NCBI GenBank assembly: GCA_005798825.1
Contig: SYIL01000015.1
Location: 1-64,000, forward strand
Length of the DNA: 64,000 nt
Direction: 5' to 3'
From: Bacteroidota bacterium
GTDB lineage: Bacteria > Bacteroidota > Bacteroidia > NS11-12g > UBA955
A program made the translations under genes and the position numbers. The notes beneath the pieces are model-generated. The model did not search any database, had not been told where the DNA came from, and saw nothing but the letters and a program-made list of their open reading frames with translations. Each line of letters opens with the position of its first letter. Positions within the stretch are counted from its first letter, which is position 1. Positions 17,830-25,799 of this stretch are shown here, in pieces.

Positions 17830-19356
17830 ATGGGTGTCATTAAAAAATTGGCTTCACAAACAGCCGTGTATGGTTTAAGCACTATGCTTGGCAGGTTTTT
17901 AAATTTTTTATTGGTCCCGCTTTATCTCTCTAAATTGGGGGGTTCTGCAGATTATGGTCTGGTTAGTGTAATGTTTACTTATTCCAGTTTTCTAGCCATC
18001 ATTTTTGCTGCTGGTTTAGAAACAGCATTTTTTCAATTCTCTCGCCATAGCAAAGAGCCCGAAAAGGTGCTCTCGTCGGCTGTGTATTTTTTGTTTTTTA
18101 GTGGTGTCATTGCATTGATTGTCTCCCTGTGTTTTGCAAAACAGATTATGACTTTTATTGGCTATCCAAATTATCCTCAATTTGCCCAGTATTTTGCCAT
18201 CATATTGGCAGCAGACGCCATAACGTCTCTGGGATTTGCATGGCTTAGACAACAAGAGAAACCTTGGACATTTGCATGGATACGCTACTCAAATATTGGA
18301 GTAAACATCTGCGCCAATCTTTTTTTCTTCTTGGGTTGCCCCTTTCTAGCCACCTTTATTGGGAAAACAGAACCCTTAATGGGAATCCATCCCGAAACTT
18401 GGGATAGAATTGGTCTTTGGTTTGCCAAGCAATCTGAATCATCCGAAATGATTGAAAATATATTTATTTCCAACCTTTTGGCCTCTCTCATTGTGCTGCC
18501 CCTCATGGGAAAAATATGGCGTAACCTAAAATGGGGATTTGATGCTTTACTTACAAAAAAAATGCTCGTTTACTCTTTGCCACTGGTTCTGGTTGGTTTG
18601 GCCGGTATGGTTAACGAAACCTTAGACAGGATTTTATTAAAAGAACTTTTACCCACGAACACCGCTGACGCTGATATTGGTATTTACAGCGCATTCTACA
18701 AATTAAGTTTGGTATTAACCTTGTTTATTCAGGCCTTTCGATTTGCGGCAGAGCCATTTTTTTTTGGTAAAGCATCGGATACGGATGCTCCCCAAACCTA
18801 TGCTCTGGTAATGCGTTATTTTGTATACGTAACGGGAGGTATTTATCTTTTAACACTGGTGTGTTTGCCATGGCTTGCCCCTTTATTACTCAGAAAACCG
18901 CTGTATTACCATGATTTACGTGGTCTTTCAGTTGTACCCATACTATTGGCTGCAAATCTTTGCCTAGGTATTTACTACAACCTCAGTATTTGGTATAAAC
19001 TTACTGGCAAAACCCGGCTTGGTGCTCTGATTGCGCTCGCTGGAGCATGTATTACCATTTTTGGAAACTTGATTTTTATCCCCTTGTATGGTTTTGTTGC
19101 ATCGGCCTATGTTACCTTAGCAGCCTATGGAAGCCTGGTAATTCTGGGTTATTTGTTCGGACAGCGGTATTACCCAGTTCCCTATCAGACCAAACTAATA
19201 CTTGGGGTATTGGCAATGGCAATTCTCCCCGTTTTATTGCTCAACCACTTATTGCCAGATTTGCCAAAATTATTTTTATTATTACTCCCCTTACTTTTCG
19301 CAATGACAATCGTTTACATCGAAAAATTTCAACAGAAAAAAAATGGTACCCGTTAA
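17830..19356 (+). CDS. Oligosaccharide flippase (Wzx-like, MOP superfamily)
   Basis: A 508-residue integral membrane protein with about 12-14 predicted helices, starting with the typical LASQTAVYGLSTMLGRFLNFLLVPL and ending in a hydrophobic helix pair (LILGVLAMAILPVLLL, LFLLLLPLLFAM). It belongs to the polysaccharide-transport branch of the MOP exporters, which flip lipid-linked sugar units across the inner membrane. It heads an operon that is conserved in Bacteroidota: flippase, dut, sugar nucleotidyltransferase, TPR protein, DUF4292, EnvC-like. Its 3' end overlaps dut by 14 nt. The actual lipid-linked substrate is unknown. Confidence 0.92.
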   Translation: MGVIKKLASQTAVYGLSTMLGRFLNFLLVPLYLSKLGGSADYGLVSVMFTYSSFLAIIFAAGLETAFFQFSRHSKEPEKVLSSAVYFLFFSGVIALIVSLCFAKQIMTFIGYPNYPQFAQYFAIILAADAITSLGFAWLRQQEKPWTFAWIRYSNIGVNICANLFFFLGCPFLATFIGKTEPLMGIHPETWDRIGLWFAKQSESSEMIENIFISNLLASLIVLPLMGKIWRNLKWGFDALLTKKMLVYSLPLVLVGLAGMVNETLDRILLKELLPTNTADADIGIYSAFYKLSLVLTLFIQAFRFAAEPFFFGKASDTDAPQTYALVMRYFVYVTGGIYLLTLVCLPWLAPLLLRKPLYYHDLRGLSVVPILLAANLCLGIYYNLSIWYKLTGKTRLGALIALAGACITIFGNLIFIPLYGFVASAYVTLAAYGSLVILGYLFGQRYYPVPYQTKLILGVLAMAILPVLLLNHLLPDLPKLFLLLLPLLFAMTIVYIEKFQQKKNGTR

Positions 19357-19780
19357 AATCGTTAACCTCTCTGGACATGCAATTCCAACTTACCAAACAC
19401 CCCAAAGTGCAGGCATGGATTTGCATGCCCATCTGAAAACAGAAACGTTATTGGGCGCTGGCGAGCGCATGCTTATACCCACGGGATTGTATATTGAGCT
19501 TCCCACAGGATTTGAAGCCCAAGTAAGACCGAGAAGTGGACTTGCTTTTAGCCATGGAATTACCGTTTTAAATAGCCCTGGGACTATAGATTCAGATTTC
19601 AGGGGAGAAATCAAAGTGCTTTTGATAAACCACGGATCTGATACTTTTTCCATTCACAATGGAGACCGGATAGCCCAATTAATTGTTGCAGAACACTGCA
19701 CCGTTCAATGGTTGGAAACAAGCTCTCTCTCTGAAACTGAAAGAGGCCAAGGAGCTTATGGAAGCACAGGAAAAACCTAA
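19343..19780 (+). CDS. dut: dUTP diphosphatase
   Basis: A 145-residue trimeric dUTPase that hydrolyses dUTP to dUMP and PPi, keeping uracil out of DNA and supplying dTMP synthesis. All five motifs can be read: AGMDLHA (I), RPRSGLA (II), NSPGTIDSDFRGEIKV (III), GDRIAQLIV (IV) and RGQGAYGSTG (V; the usual second Gly of the GGFGS core is Ala). Length is typical. The ATG lies inside the last codons of the flippase gene (14 nt overlap), so translation is probably coupled. Confidence 0.96.
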   Translation: MVPVKIVNLSGHAIPTYQTPQSAGMDLHAHLKTETLLGAGERMLIPTGLYIELPTGFEAQVRPRSGLAFSHGITVLNSPGTIDSDFRGEIKVLLINHGSDTFSIHNGDRIAQLIVAEHCTVQWLETSSLSETERGQGAYGSTGKT

Positions 19781-19808
19781 TATCAACGCTAAATTCATTA
19801 TAGTTCAT

Positions 19809-19816
19809 TAACTTTG
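19809..19816 (+). promoter_or_regulatory. Possible internal -7 box before the nucleotidyltransferase
   Basis: TAACTTTG matches TAnnTTTG and lies 44 nt before the ATG at 19861. The 80 bp gap after dut is the only sizeable gap in this operon, so an internal promoter is plausible. Confidence 0.35.
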
Positions 19817-19860
19817 AAGCACTTTCAAAGAACTGTATTTAATAGAAATATGTCGACCAA

Positions 19861-20871
19861 ATGAGACTTATCATACCCATGGCCGGAATGGGAAAACGCA
19901 TGCGGCCCCATACCCTAACCACGCCCAAACCGCTTATCAAAGTTGCTGGAAAATCTATTGTTCACTGGCTGGTAAGCGATATTGCCAAAGTGTGTGGAGA
20001 ACCCATTGATGAAATTGGTTTTGTGGTGGGCAACGTGGGTATAGAAATAGAAAATGAACTACTCTCAATTGCTGATAGTGTGGGTGCACAAGGAAAAATT
20101 TTCTATCAAGACATCGCACTGGGAACTGGACACGCTATTTTGTGTGCCCGAGAATGCCTGAAAGGCAATGTAATTGTAGCCTTTGCAGATACTCTTTTTC
20201 GCAGTAACTTTAACCTTGACAAAGCTAAAGATGGTGTAATCTGGGTTCATAAAGTGAGTAATCCAAGTTCGTTTGGGGTTGTTAAATTCGATCAGAATAA
20301 TGTGATTACCGACTTTATTGAAAAGCCCGAAACATTTGTTTCAGACTTGGCCATCATTGGCATTTATTATTTTAAGAGTGGCGAAACATTGGCATTGGAA
20401 TTACAGTTTTTGGTAGATCACGATATTCTCGAAAAAGGGGAATACCAACTGACCAACGCCATGGAAAATATGAAAAATAAGGGTATGCAATTTGTACCTG
20501 GGGCAGTAGATGAGTGGCTAGACTGTGGCAATTTCACCGCCACCGTATTTACCAATCAACGTGTATTGGCTAACAATACTGAAAAATTTAATGCAAATAA
20601 AACGCATTATAATCCTACAGTAACTATTATTGAACCCTGCTTCATTGGGGAAAATGTATCTTTGAATCATTGCACAATAGGCCCCTTCGCTAGTATTGGG
20701 AACAACACCGAAATGGACCATTGTACAATAAGCAATAGCATAATACAAGAAACATGCATGCTCAGCCATTTCAATTGTCACGACTCTATGATTGGAAATC
20801 ACGTTTGCATCAATGGGCAAAACTTGCCCAGCCGAGAATACAGCATTGGCGATTTCAGTTTTATAGGCTAA
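19861..20871 (+). CDS. Sugar-nucleotide pyrophosphorylase (NDP-sugar nucleotidyltransferase)
   Basis: A 336-residue protein. The N-terminal nucleotidyltransferase domain has the signature IIPMAGMGKRMRPHT followed by PKPLIKVAGK, and the metal/sugar residues are in AFADTLF and EWLDCGN. The C-terminal 80 residues form left-handed beta-helix hexapeptide turns (NHCTIGPFASIG, DHCTISNSIIQ). It resembles glucose-1-phosphate thymidylyltransferase and mannose-1-phosphate guanylyltransferase-type enzymes, which make NDP-sugars from sugar-1-phosphate and NTP. The nucleotide and sugar cannot be settled from the sequence. It lies in the flippase-EnvC operon and could feed cell-envelope glycan synthesis. 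Confidence 0.9.
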   Translation: MRLIIPMAGMGKRMRPHTLTTPKPLIKVAGKSIVHWLVSDIAKVCGEPIDEIGFVVGNVGIEIENELLSIADSVGAQGKIFYQDIALGTGHAILCARECLKGNVIVAFADTLFRSNFNLDKAKDGVIWVHKVSNPSSFGVVKFDQNNVITDFIEKPETFVSDLAIIGIYYFKSGETLALELQFLVDHDILEKGEYQLTNAMENMKNKGMQFVPGAVDEWLDCGNFTATVFTNQRVLANNTEKFNANKTHYNPTVTIIEPCFIGENVSLNHCTIGPFASIGNNTEMDHCTISNSIIQETCMLSHFNCHDSMIGNHVCINGQNLPSREYSIGDFSFIG

Positions 20872-20894
20872 CTGGAAATGCCTGTTTTCTCCGA

Positions 20895-22169
20895 TTGGAA
20901 GAAATTTTGCTTTCTTCCCCCGCTTGTAAATCTTGCGTGATACTCCTTGTTTTTGTTTTCACTGCATTGGCAAGCAATGCCCAAACTGGGCAATTGGATC
21001 AACCAAATGATCCATCAAAACCAGAATCAATCCTTCAAGACTATTACACAGCCGAAAACCATTACCAAAACGGACAATTTTCGAGTGCAGCCAAGAGCTT
21101 TGAATCGCTAATTAACACATTAGATGATGCAGAAAAAACGATTTCATCTACATCTTTTCTTGGTGCAAGCTATTTTCGTTTGTCCTGTATCGCAGCACTA
21201 GACTACCCGGTTCAAAAGGACGATACTGCCCATTCTCTTTTCAAGACTACACGCACTACCCACAAAAAAGACTATGATTTGGCTATTTATTACAGCAGTG
21301 AGGCAGTGAGAATTGAGCCCGAAAATGAGGATTTTTTATTCCATTACGCTACACTTTTGACCATTAACAACAATTGGGAAGAGGCGACAATTGCATTTGT
21401 AGAATTGGTTCATCGGAATCCGCATTCCTGGACATTTCATGAAACTGCTGCTGAAGGTTATTTAAAACTTTGCGAAAATATCCAAGACTATGAGGATCTG
21501 AGTGATCAAGCTGAAAATCTAATCGGTTTTTGCGATACATGGGCAGTGCATTTTGGTCTTTCAGCATTAATTGTAAAATACAAAAGCGAAGGTTTACGCC
21601 TGCAAAATAAACCCCTTTCAGCTGACATACTGGTTTGGGAAGAGGCGCAATTATTACAAAGTCAGTCGAAAAAACAACCGAACGTTAATTCATCTGCATT
21701 GATACTACCACCAAATGCCAAAACCCGACTTGCCCTAAACTACGCACTGTTTAAAAAAGCTGCTGGCATTATGGACGTCCCTGAAATGCAAGCACAACTC
21801 GATTCAATAGAAATACAAGCTGCGATTTTTTCTGGAGAAGCATTGATCAGCGCATACAAAAAATACCTTGTTGCAGATTATTCAAACTCTCTATCGTTGT
21901 TAAACAAAAATTTCAATGCAGACAATAACACTTTCATGCGGCTGGAGTATACTCGATTAATAGCACTCAACCAAACAAAAATGGGCCTTTGGAGTGATGC
22001 ATGGAAAAACTGGGACTATTTAATCTCAAGCGACCCTTTGTGGACCAATTTATACGAAAATGATTATTCATTTGCCATAGAAACCGCCGAAAAAACAGGT
22101 AATTTAGACATTTTATACGAATTGAAAAAAAGGGCACGCAATTTGAATATTGTCCTACCACAGAACTAA
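20895..22169 (+). CDS. TPR-repeat exported protein of the flippase-EnvC operon
   Basis: About 424 residues. The frame opens at an ATG at 20754, but that would overlap the nucleotidyltransferase by 118 nt, so a later non-ATG start is more likely: TTG at 20895 or GTG at 20937, both before the hydrophobic export signal ILLVFVFTALASNAQ. The mature part is helical with tetratricopeptide-like units (AENHYQNGQFSSAAKSFESL; YYSSEAVRIEPENEDFLFHY; NNNWEEATIAFVELVHRNP). TPR proteins scaffold protein complexes; this one is a conserved neighbour of DUF4292 and an EnvC-like protein, which suggests envelope assembly. The start remains uncertain. Confidence 0.78.
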   Translation: MEEILLSSPACKSCVILLVFVFTALASNAQTGQLDQPNDPSKPESILQDYYTAENHYQNGQFSSAAKSFESLINTLDDAEKTISSTSFLGASYFRLSCIAALDYPVQKDDTAHSLFKTTRTTHKKDYDLAIYYSSEAVRIEPENEDFLFHYATLLTINNNWEEATIAFVELVHRNPHSWTFHETAAEGYLKLCENIQDYEDLSDQAENLIGFCDTWAVHFGLSALIVKYKSEGLRLQNKPLSADILVWEEAQLLQSQSKKQPNVNSSALILPPNAKTRLALNYALFKKAAGIMDVPEMQAQLDSIEIQAAIFSGEALISAYKKYLVADYSNSLSLLNKNFNADNNTFMRLEYTRLIALNQTKMGLWSDAWKNWDYLISSDPLWTNLYENDYSFAIETAEKTGNLDILYELKKRARNLNIVLPQN

Positions 22170-22172
22170 ACA

Positions 22173-23009
22173 ATGAATACAAACCTCACCAAAACACGCA
22201 GCCAGATTTCTGTTTTGACAATGGTATTTTTTTTTCTCCCGTGTTGGGGGTTTTCCCAGTCTTTGGGTGACATGCCAACTATAAACCAAGCAACCCCAAA
22301 AATACCCATTGATCGTGACCCAGTGCGTTGGGAAAATGCCACGGCAAGGTATGACTTGAGGCTTGAACGAAATAACGAAAGCCTTGAGGGAGATCTTAGC
22401 ATCAGAATGAAACGGGACAGTATTCTTTGGTTTAGTGTTCGTGCAGTAATGGGAATACAAATACTAAAAGGCGTCATGGTAAATGATACCTTAAAAGTTC
22501 TGGACTTATACAAAAAAAATTACTATGAATTACCCAAATCAACCCTCGCCAAAATGCTGGGTATTCCATTTGGGCTTCATGAATTTCAACAGCTTTTTTT
22601 GGGACAATCGTTCACAGATTCTGCCGATTCTTTTAGACAAAATTTGGGTGGTACAAGCTACTTGCGAAAAATTGATCGCATTACTATAGAAAGTACCGTT
22701 GGTAAATCTAAAACCCCTCAAGGAACTATGTTAATGCACATACTGCAATCCTTAATTGTTTCTGAAACACCTCCATCAAGTATCACGATTACCAATAGCG
22801 ATTGGGCAGGTTTGGGATTCTTGGAACTCGGTGTCGCTGATTTTTCTCCACCGTCACAAATTCCGTATACAATTGATTTGGCCATCAAAAGTGAGCAAGA
22901 AAATGCACACCTAACAATGTCGTTAAAAACCCTTCATGGAGAAGCTATAACTTCGTATCCTTTCAGCGTAAGTAGTAACTACATTAAAGTGAATACAGAC
23001 CAACCTTGA
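22173..23009 (+). CDS. DUF4292 family exported protein
   Basis: A 278-residue protein, 3 nt after the TPR gene. A signal sequence (TMVFFFLPCWGFSQS) leads to a beta-rich domain with the family core ATARYDLRLERNNESLEGDLSIRMKRDSILWFSVRA split over residues 57-92, and GIQILKGVMVNDTLKVLDLYKKNYYE. The fold resembles lipoprotein-carrier (LolA/LolB)-like half-barrels, so transport of a hydrophobic envelope component is a reasonable but unproven idea. Its conserved place between a TPR protein and an EnvC-like protein points to the periplasm or outer membrane. The stop overlaps the next start (TTGA). Confidence 0.85.
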   Translation: MNTNLTKTRSQISVLTMVFFFLPCWGFSQSLGDMPTINQATPKIPIDRDPVRWENATARYDLRLERNNESLEGDLSIRMKRDSILWFSVRAVMGIQILKGVMVNDTLKVLDLYKKNYYELPKSTLAKMLGIPFGLHEFQQLFLGQSFTDSADSFRQNLGGTSYLRKIDRITIESTVGKSKTPQGTMLMHILQSLIVSETPPSSITITNSDWAGLGFLELGVADFSPPSQIPYTIDLAIKSEQENAHLTMSLKTLHGEAITSYPFSVSSNYIKVNTDQP

Positions 23010-24277
23010 AGCATTTATTTATATTTTTTTTCATAGTGTTGGGACTCCATTGGACGCCCATTGCTGCTCAATCTAGAAAACAATTAGAGACCAGCAGAAA
23101 AAAAATGCAACGTGAGATTTCTGCGCAAAAAAAAATTCTCACTACCACCCAAAAAGAGAAAAAAAATACCCTGAACAAACTCAATTCCCTCAATCAAATC
23201 ATTCACCAAAGGCAGGTTTTGATTCACGGTCTTGGAATCGAAATACGAACTGTAAACAATGAATTGATCCAAAAGCAAAAGTACAATGATAGTCTAAAGC
23301 GTGAATATGACCAGCAGAAATTAATACTGAATAAAACCCTTATAAAAGCATACAAAACTCGAAAGAGCGGGCGCGAGATATCGTTTATTTTTTCATCTCA
23401 ATCTATTTCGCAAGCCATGAGAAGATGGAAATATTTAAAGAAAATATCAGGTTATCGTTCATTTCAGATTGCCACTATATTGGCTCAAGCCAACGAATTG
23501 GGAAAAATTATTACACAACTCGAATTTGTAAAACGCGAAAAGTCTGAATTGATGGGCGAAAATAAACAAGAGTCCAAGGAATTGGAAAAAGATAAATATT
23601 CCAAGCAAATACTCTTGGGAGAATTGAGTGGTAGGGAGAAAGAATTGCGTGAACACATTCGCGAAAACGAGCGCGCCATTTCAAAATTAAACAATGAAAT
23701 AAGCCGCTTGATAGCCAAGGAAATTGATGCTGAACGAAAGCGACTGGCGAGAGCCGAGGCGAGCGCATCAAAAATAAAACCCGAAGAAAAACAAAAACCT
23801 TCCGGACAAAAAAATACAGTTGCCACCAAAGAGACGCTGCCAAAAGTTTCTTCAAAAATAATTGGTGGTTCGTTTTCAAAAAATATTGGATCATTGCCCT
23901 GGCCTCTCGAAAAAGGGTTTATATCACAAACTTTTGGAGTGCACGAACATCCAGATTTGGCAGGTATTACAACAGTAAATAACGGCATAGATATAACATC
24001 TCAAAAAGGCGCAATGGCCAGTGCAGTTTTTGAAGGTACTGTTAGTGCCATCCTTTCTATCCCGGGTCAGGGCCAGGCAGTATTGGTGAATCATGGGGAA
24101 TATTTTACGGTTTATTCAAGACTTTCCTTGGTAGTCGTTCAAAAAGGACAACTCATTCGAACACAACAACACCTGGGAAAAGTTATGACAGACGAAGAAG
24201 GCCAGTCTATTTTACAATTTCAAGTGTGGCATGGCCAAGAAAAACAAAATCCCGAACGTTGGCTACGCAATCATTAA
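23006..24277 (+). CDS. EnvC-like coiled-coil protein with degenerate LytM (M23) domain
   Basis: 423 residues from a TTG that overlaps the preceding stop (TTGA). Layout: signal peptide (1-22), long coiled coil rich in Lys/Glu/Gln (about 25-250, including a SQAMRRWKYLKKI region typical of EnvC), a linker, and a C-terminal LytM domain (about 300-423). The zinc ligands of active M23 peptidases are replaced: HNGID reads NNGID, the TxYxHL motif reads TVYSRL, and LHFEI reads LQFQV; only Asp remains. Like E. coli EnvC it should therefore not cut peptidoglycan itself but activate an amidase for daughter-cell separation. No amidase gene is adjacent. Confidence 0.88.
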   Translation: MKHLFIFFFIVLGLHWTPIAAQSRKQLETSRKKMQREISAQKKILTTTQKEKKNTLNKLNSLNQIIHQRQVLIHGLGIEIRTVNNELIQKQKYNDSLKREYDQQKLILNKTLIKAYKTRKSGREISFIFSSQSISQAMRRWKYLKKISGYRSFQIATILAQANELGKIITQLEFVKREKSELMGENKQESKELEKDKYSKQILLGELSGREKELREHIRENERAISKLNNEISRLIAKEIDAERKRLARAEASASKIKPEEKQKPSGQKNTVATKETLPKVSSKIIGGSFSKNIGSLPWPLEKGFISQTFGVHEHPDLAGITTVNNGIDITSQKGAMASAVFEGTVSAILSIPGQGQAVLVNHGEYFTVYSRLSLVVVQKGQLIRTQQHLGKVMTDEEGQSILQFQVWHGQEKQNPERWLRNH

Positions 24278-24293
24278 GCAAAGATAAAGTTCG

Positions 24294-24301
24294 TATCTTC
24301 G
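24294..24301 (+). promoter_or_regulatory. -7 box of the 3-hydroxyacyl-CoA dehydrogenase gene
   Basis: TATCTTCG, then AAAT and the ATG at 24306. Same spacing as the flippase and folK boxes. Confidence 0.55.
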
Positions 24302-24305
24302 AAAT

Positions 24306-25148
24306 ATGAAAAACGTCGCTGTTATTGGAGCAGGTGTTATGGGTTCTGGCATTGCGCTTGCCTGCATTCAATCTGGATATCCAACCCTGCTTTTCGATAT
24401 GCATACTGCTGCATTAGAAAACGGTTTACAGTATATCCAAGCCCAATTGCAGTTGTCGGTAGCCAAGGGAAAGTCATCACAAGAAATGACTGAAAAGGCT
24501 TTTTCATTGCTGAGAATTACCGAGAATAGAGAAGACGTAAAAGCCGAATTAATCATAGAAGCCATTCAAGAAAACATAGAAAGCAAACAAGAGTTATTTC
24601 TTTACCTGGAAAGTATTAATTCGTTGGACAGCATTTTTGCGACAAATACATCCAGCATTCCCATTACCCAGATAGCGGCCCCATTAAAACATGCCGAACG
24701 CATAATAGGAATCCACTTTTTTAATCCAGCGCACATCATGAAATTGGTAGAAATTGTCCCAGGCTATTCAACAGACCCCAAGATTACCCAACAATCTTTA
24801 CTGTGGACAAAGTCGCTAGGGAAAACCGCAGTATTGGTCGCTGATTCACCCGGGTTTATTGTTAACCGAGTAGCCCGACACTATTATGTGGAATCTCTCA
24901 AGATTTTAGAAGAGAATGTGGCAGGAATTGAAAGCATTGATTTGCTAATGGAACAAACTGGATTTAAAATGGGTCCCTTTAAACTCATGGATCTTATTGG
25001 TGTAGATACAAATTTTGCGGTAACAAGTTCTCTATTCAAACAGTTTCATTTTGATACTAAATTTCAACCCAACCGTATCCAGCAACAAAAAGTCAATGCA
25101 GGGCACCACGGAAGAAAAACCAAGCGCGGTTTTTACCAATACCCATAA
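24306..25148 (+). CDS. 3-hydroxyacyl-CoA dehydrogenase (3-hydroxybutyryl-CoA dehydrogenase type)
   Basis: A 280-residue cytoplasmic enzyme oxidising or reducing 3-hydroxyacyl-CoA / 3-oxoacyl-CoA with NAD(H). The Rossmann start VAVIGAGVMGSGIALACIQSG and the domain signature are clear: IFATNTSSIPITQIA, the catalytic His-Glu region GIHFFNPAHIMKLVEIV, and DSPGFIVNRVARHY leading to the helical C-terminal dimerisation domain. Stand-alone length matches Hbd/PaaH rather than the FadB fusion. No thiolase or hydratase gene is adjacent, so beta-oxidation, butyrate or aromatic-acid roles are equally possible. Confidence 0.93.
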   Translation: MKNVAVIGAGVMGSGIALACIQSGYPTLLFDMHTAALENGLQYIQAQLQLSVAKGKSSQEMTEKAFSLLRITENREDVKAELIIEAIQENIESKQELFLYLESINSLDSIFATNTSSIPITQIAAPLKHAERIIGIHFFNPAHIMKLVEIVPGYSTDPKITQQSLLWTKSLGKTAVLVADSPGFIVNRVARHYYVESLKILEENVAGIESIDLLMEQTGFKMGPFKLMDLIGVDTNFAVTSSLFKQFHFDTKFQPNRIQQQKVNAGHHGRKTKRGFYQYP

Positions 25149-25218
25149 CGCAAGACTGAGAAATTGTTGCAAAAAAAGGTCTATGCTTCAAAAAAAAATA
25201 AACGGAAGATATTACCCA

Positions 25219-25677
25219 ATGGGTGTTTGGAGGAAGGCAATTATATTATGCCTTTCGTTGACAATTTTTGGCTCATCGTGTGACTCAAACCAGTCTGCTA
25301 CAGAAAAAATTCCTATGGGTATTGTTTCCATCAACATTGACCTTAATCTTCCTTCCTACATGCATTTGATTAATCCCGGAAGCTATTCGTATTTTGAAGG
25401 TGGCATAAAAGGGGTTTTGGTGATTCACGATTACGATGACAATTGGTACGCCTTTGAAAGGGGTTGTGCCTTTGAGCCAACGAATGCCTGTTCAAAAATA
25501 TGGGCTGATTCTATTTCAATTCAACTTCGTTGTGGAAGCCAGAATTCCAGTGGATTTCTACCTTGCTGCAAATCAAAATATACTTTTGGCGGTTATCCAA
25601 CGGAAGGCGAAGCTCGCGGCCGATTAGGGCAATACACAATCCAACGTTCCGGCAATGCATTGAGCGTTTACAATTAA
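25219..25677 (+). CDS. Rieske-like lipoprotein with altered metal-ligand motif
   Basis: 152 residues from the ATG at 25219, which gives a tight lipoprotein signal (ILCLSLTIFGSSC, Cys-23); another ATG lies at 25183, and the frame opens at 25051 inside the upstream gene. The body resembles the Bacteroidota family of Rieske-fold proteins: SYMHLINPGSYSYFEGGIKGV, YAFERGCAFEPTNAC, PCCKSKYTFGGYPTEG and the terminal LGQYTIQ. True Rieske proteins use CxH and CxxH; here the histidines are Phe and Cys, leaving several cysteines. A [2Fe-2S] cluster or zinc bound only by Cys is possible but unshown. Probably anchored in the inner or outer membrane. Confidence 0.72.
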   Translation: MGVWRKAIILCLSLTIFGSSCDSNQSATEKIPMGIVSINIDLNLPSYMHLINPGSYSYFEGGIKGVLVIHDYDDNWYAFERGCAFEPTNACSKIWADSISIQLRCGSQNSSGFLPCCKSKYTFGGYPTEGEARGRLGQYTIQRSGNALSVYN

Positions 25678-25710
25678 TAACTTTGGATTTGACGCAGGAT
25701 TTAGCCAAAG

Positions 25711-25744
25711 AAAAAAAATTTTTTTTAGACAAACTCTTTTTTTT
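25711..25744. other. A8T8 palindrome and second T8 tract before ompA
   Basis: Eight A followed by eight T (25711-25726), then AGACAAACTC and eight more T (25737-25744), all upstream of the ompA -7 box. Such tracts bend DNA and can act as an UP-like activating element, or the first part could end transcription from the Rieske-like gene. The choice cannot be made from sequence. Confidence 0.3.
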
Positions 25745-25758
25745 GTGTGTCTCATCCC

Positions 25759-25766
25759 TATATTTG
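25759..25766 (+). promoter_or_regulatory. -7 box of the OmpA-family gene
   Basis: TATATTTG, exact consensus, 33 nt before the ATG at 25800. Unlike most genes here this leaves a real 5' leader of about 27 nt, which may matter for a highly expressed outer-membrane protein. Confidence 0.5.
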
Positions 25767-25799
25767 TCAACTTCACTGTCTTGTAACTAATTCAATACT

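Noticed and set aside
23485..23988. Long antisense frames (127-167 codons) under the EnvC-like gene
   Set aside because: They arise from the Lys/Glu-rich coiled coil (few stops on the reverse strand); residues are low-complexity Phe/Ser/Leu.
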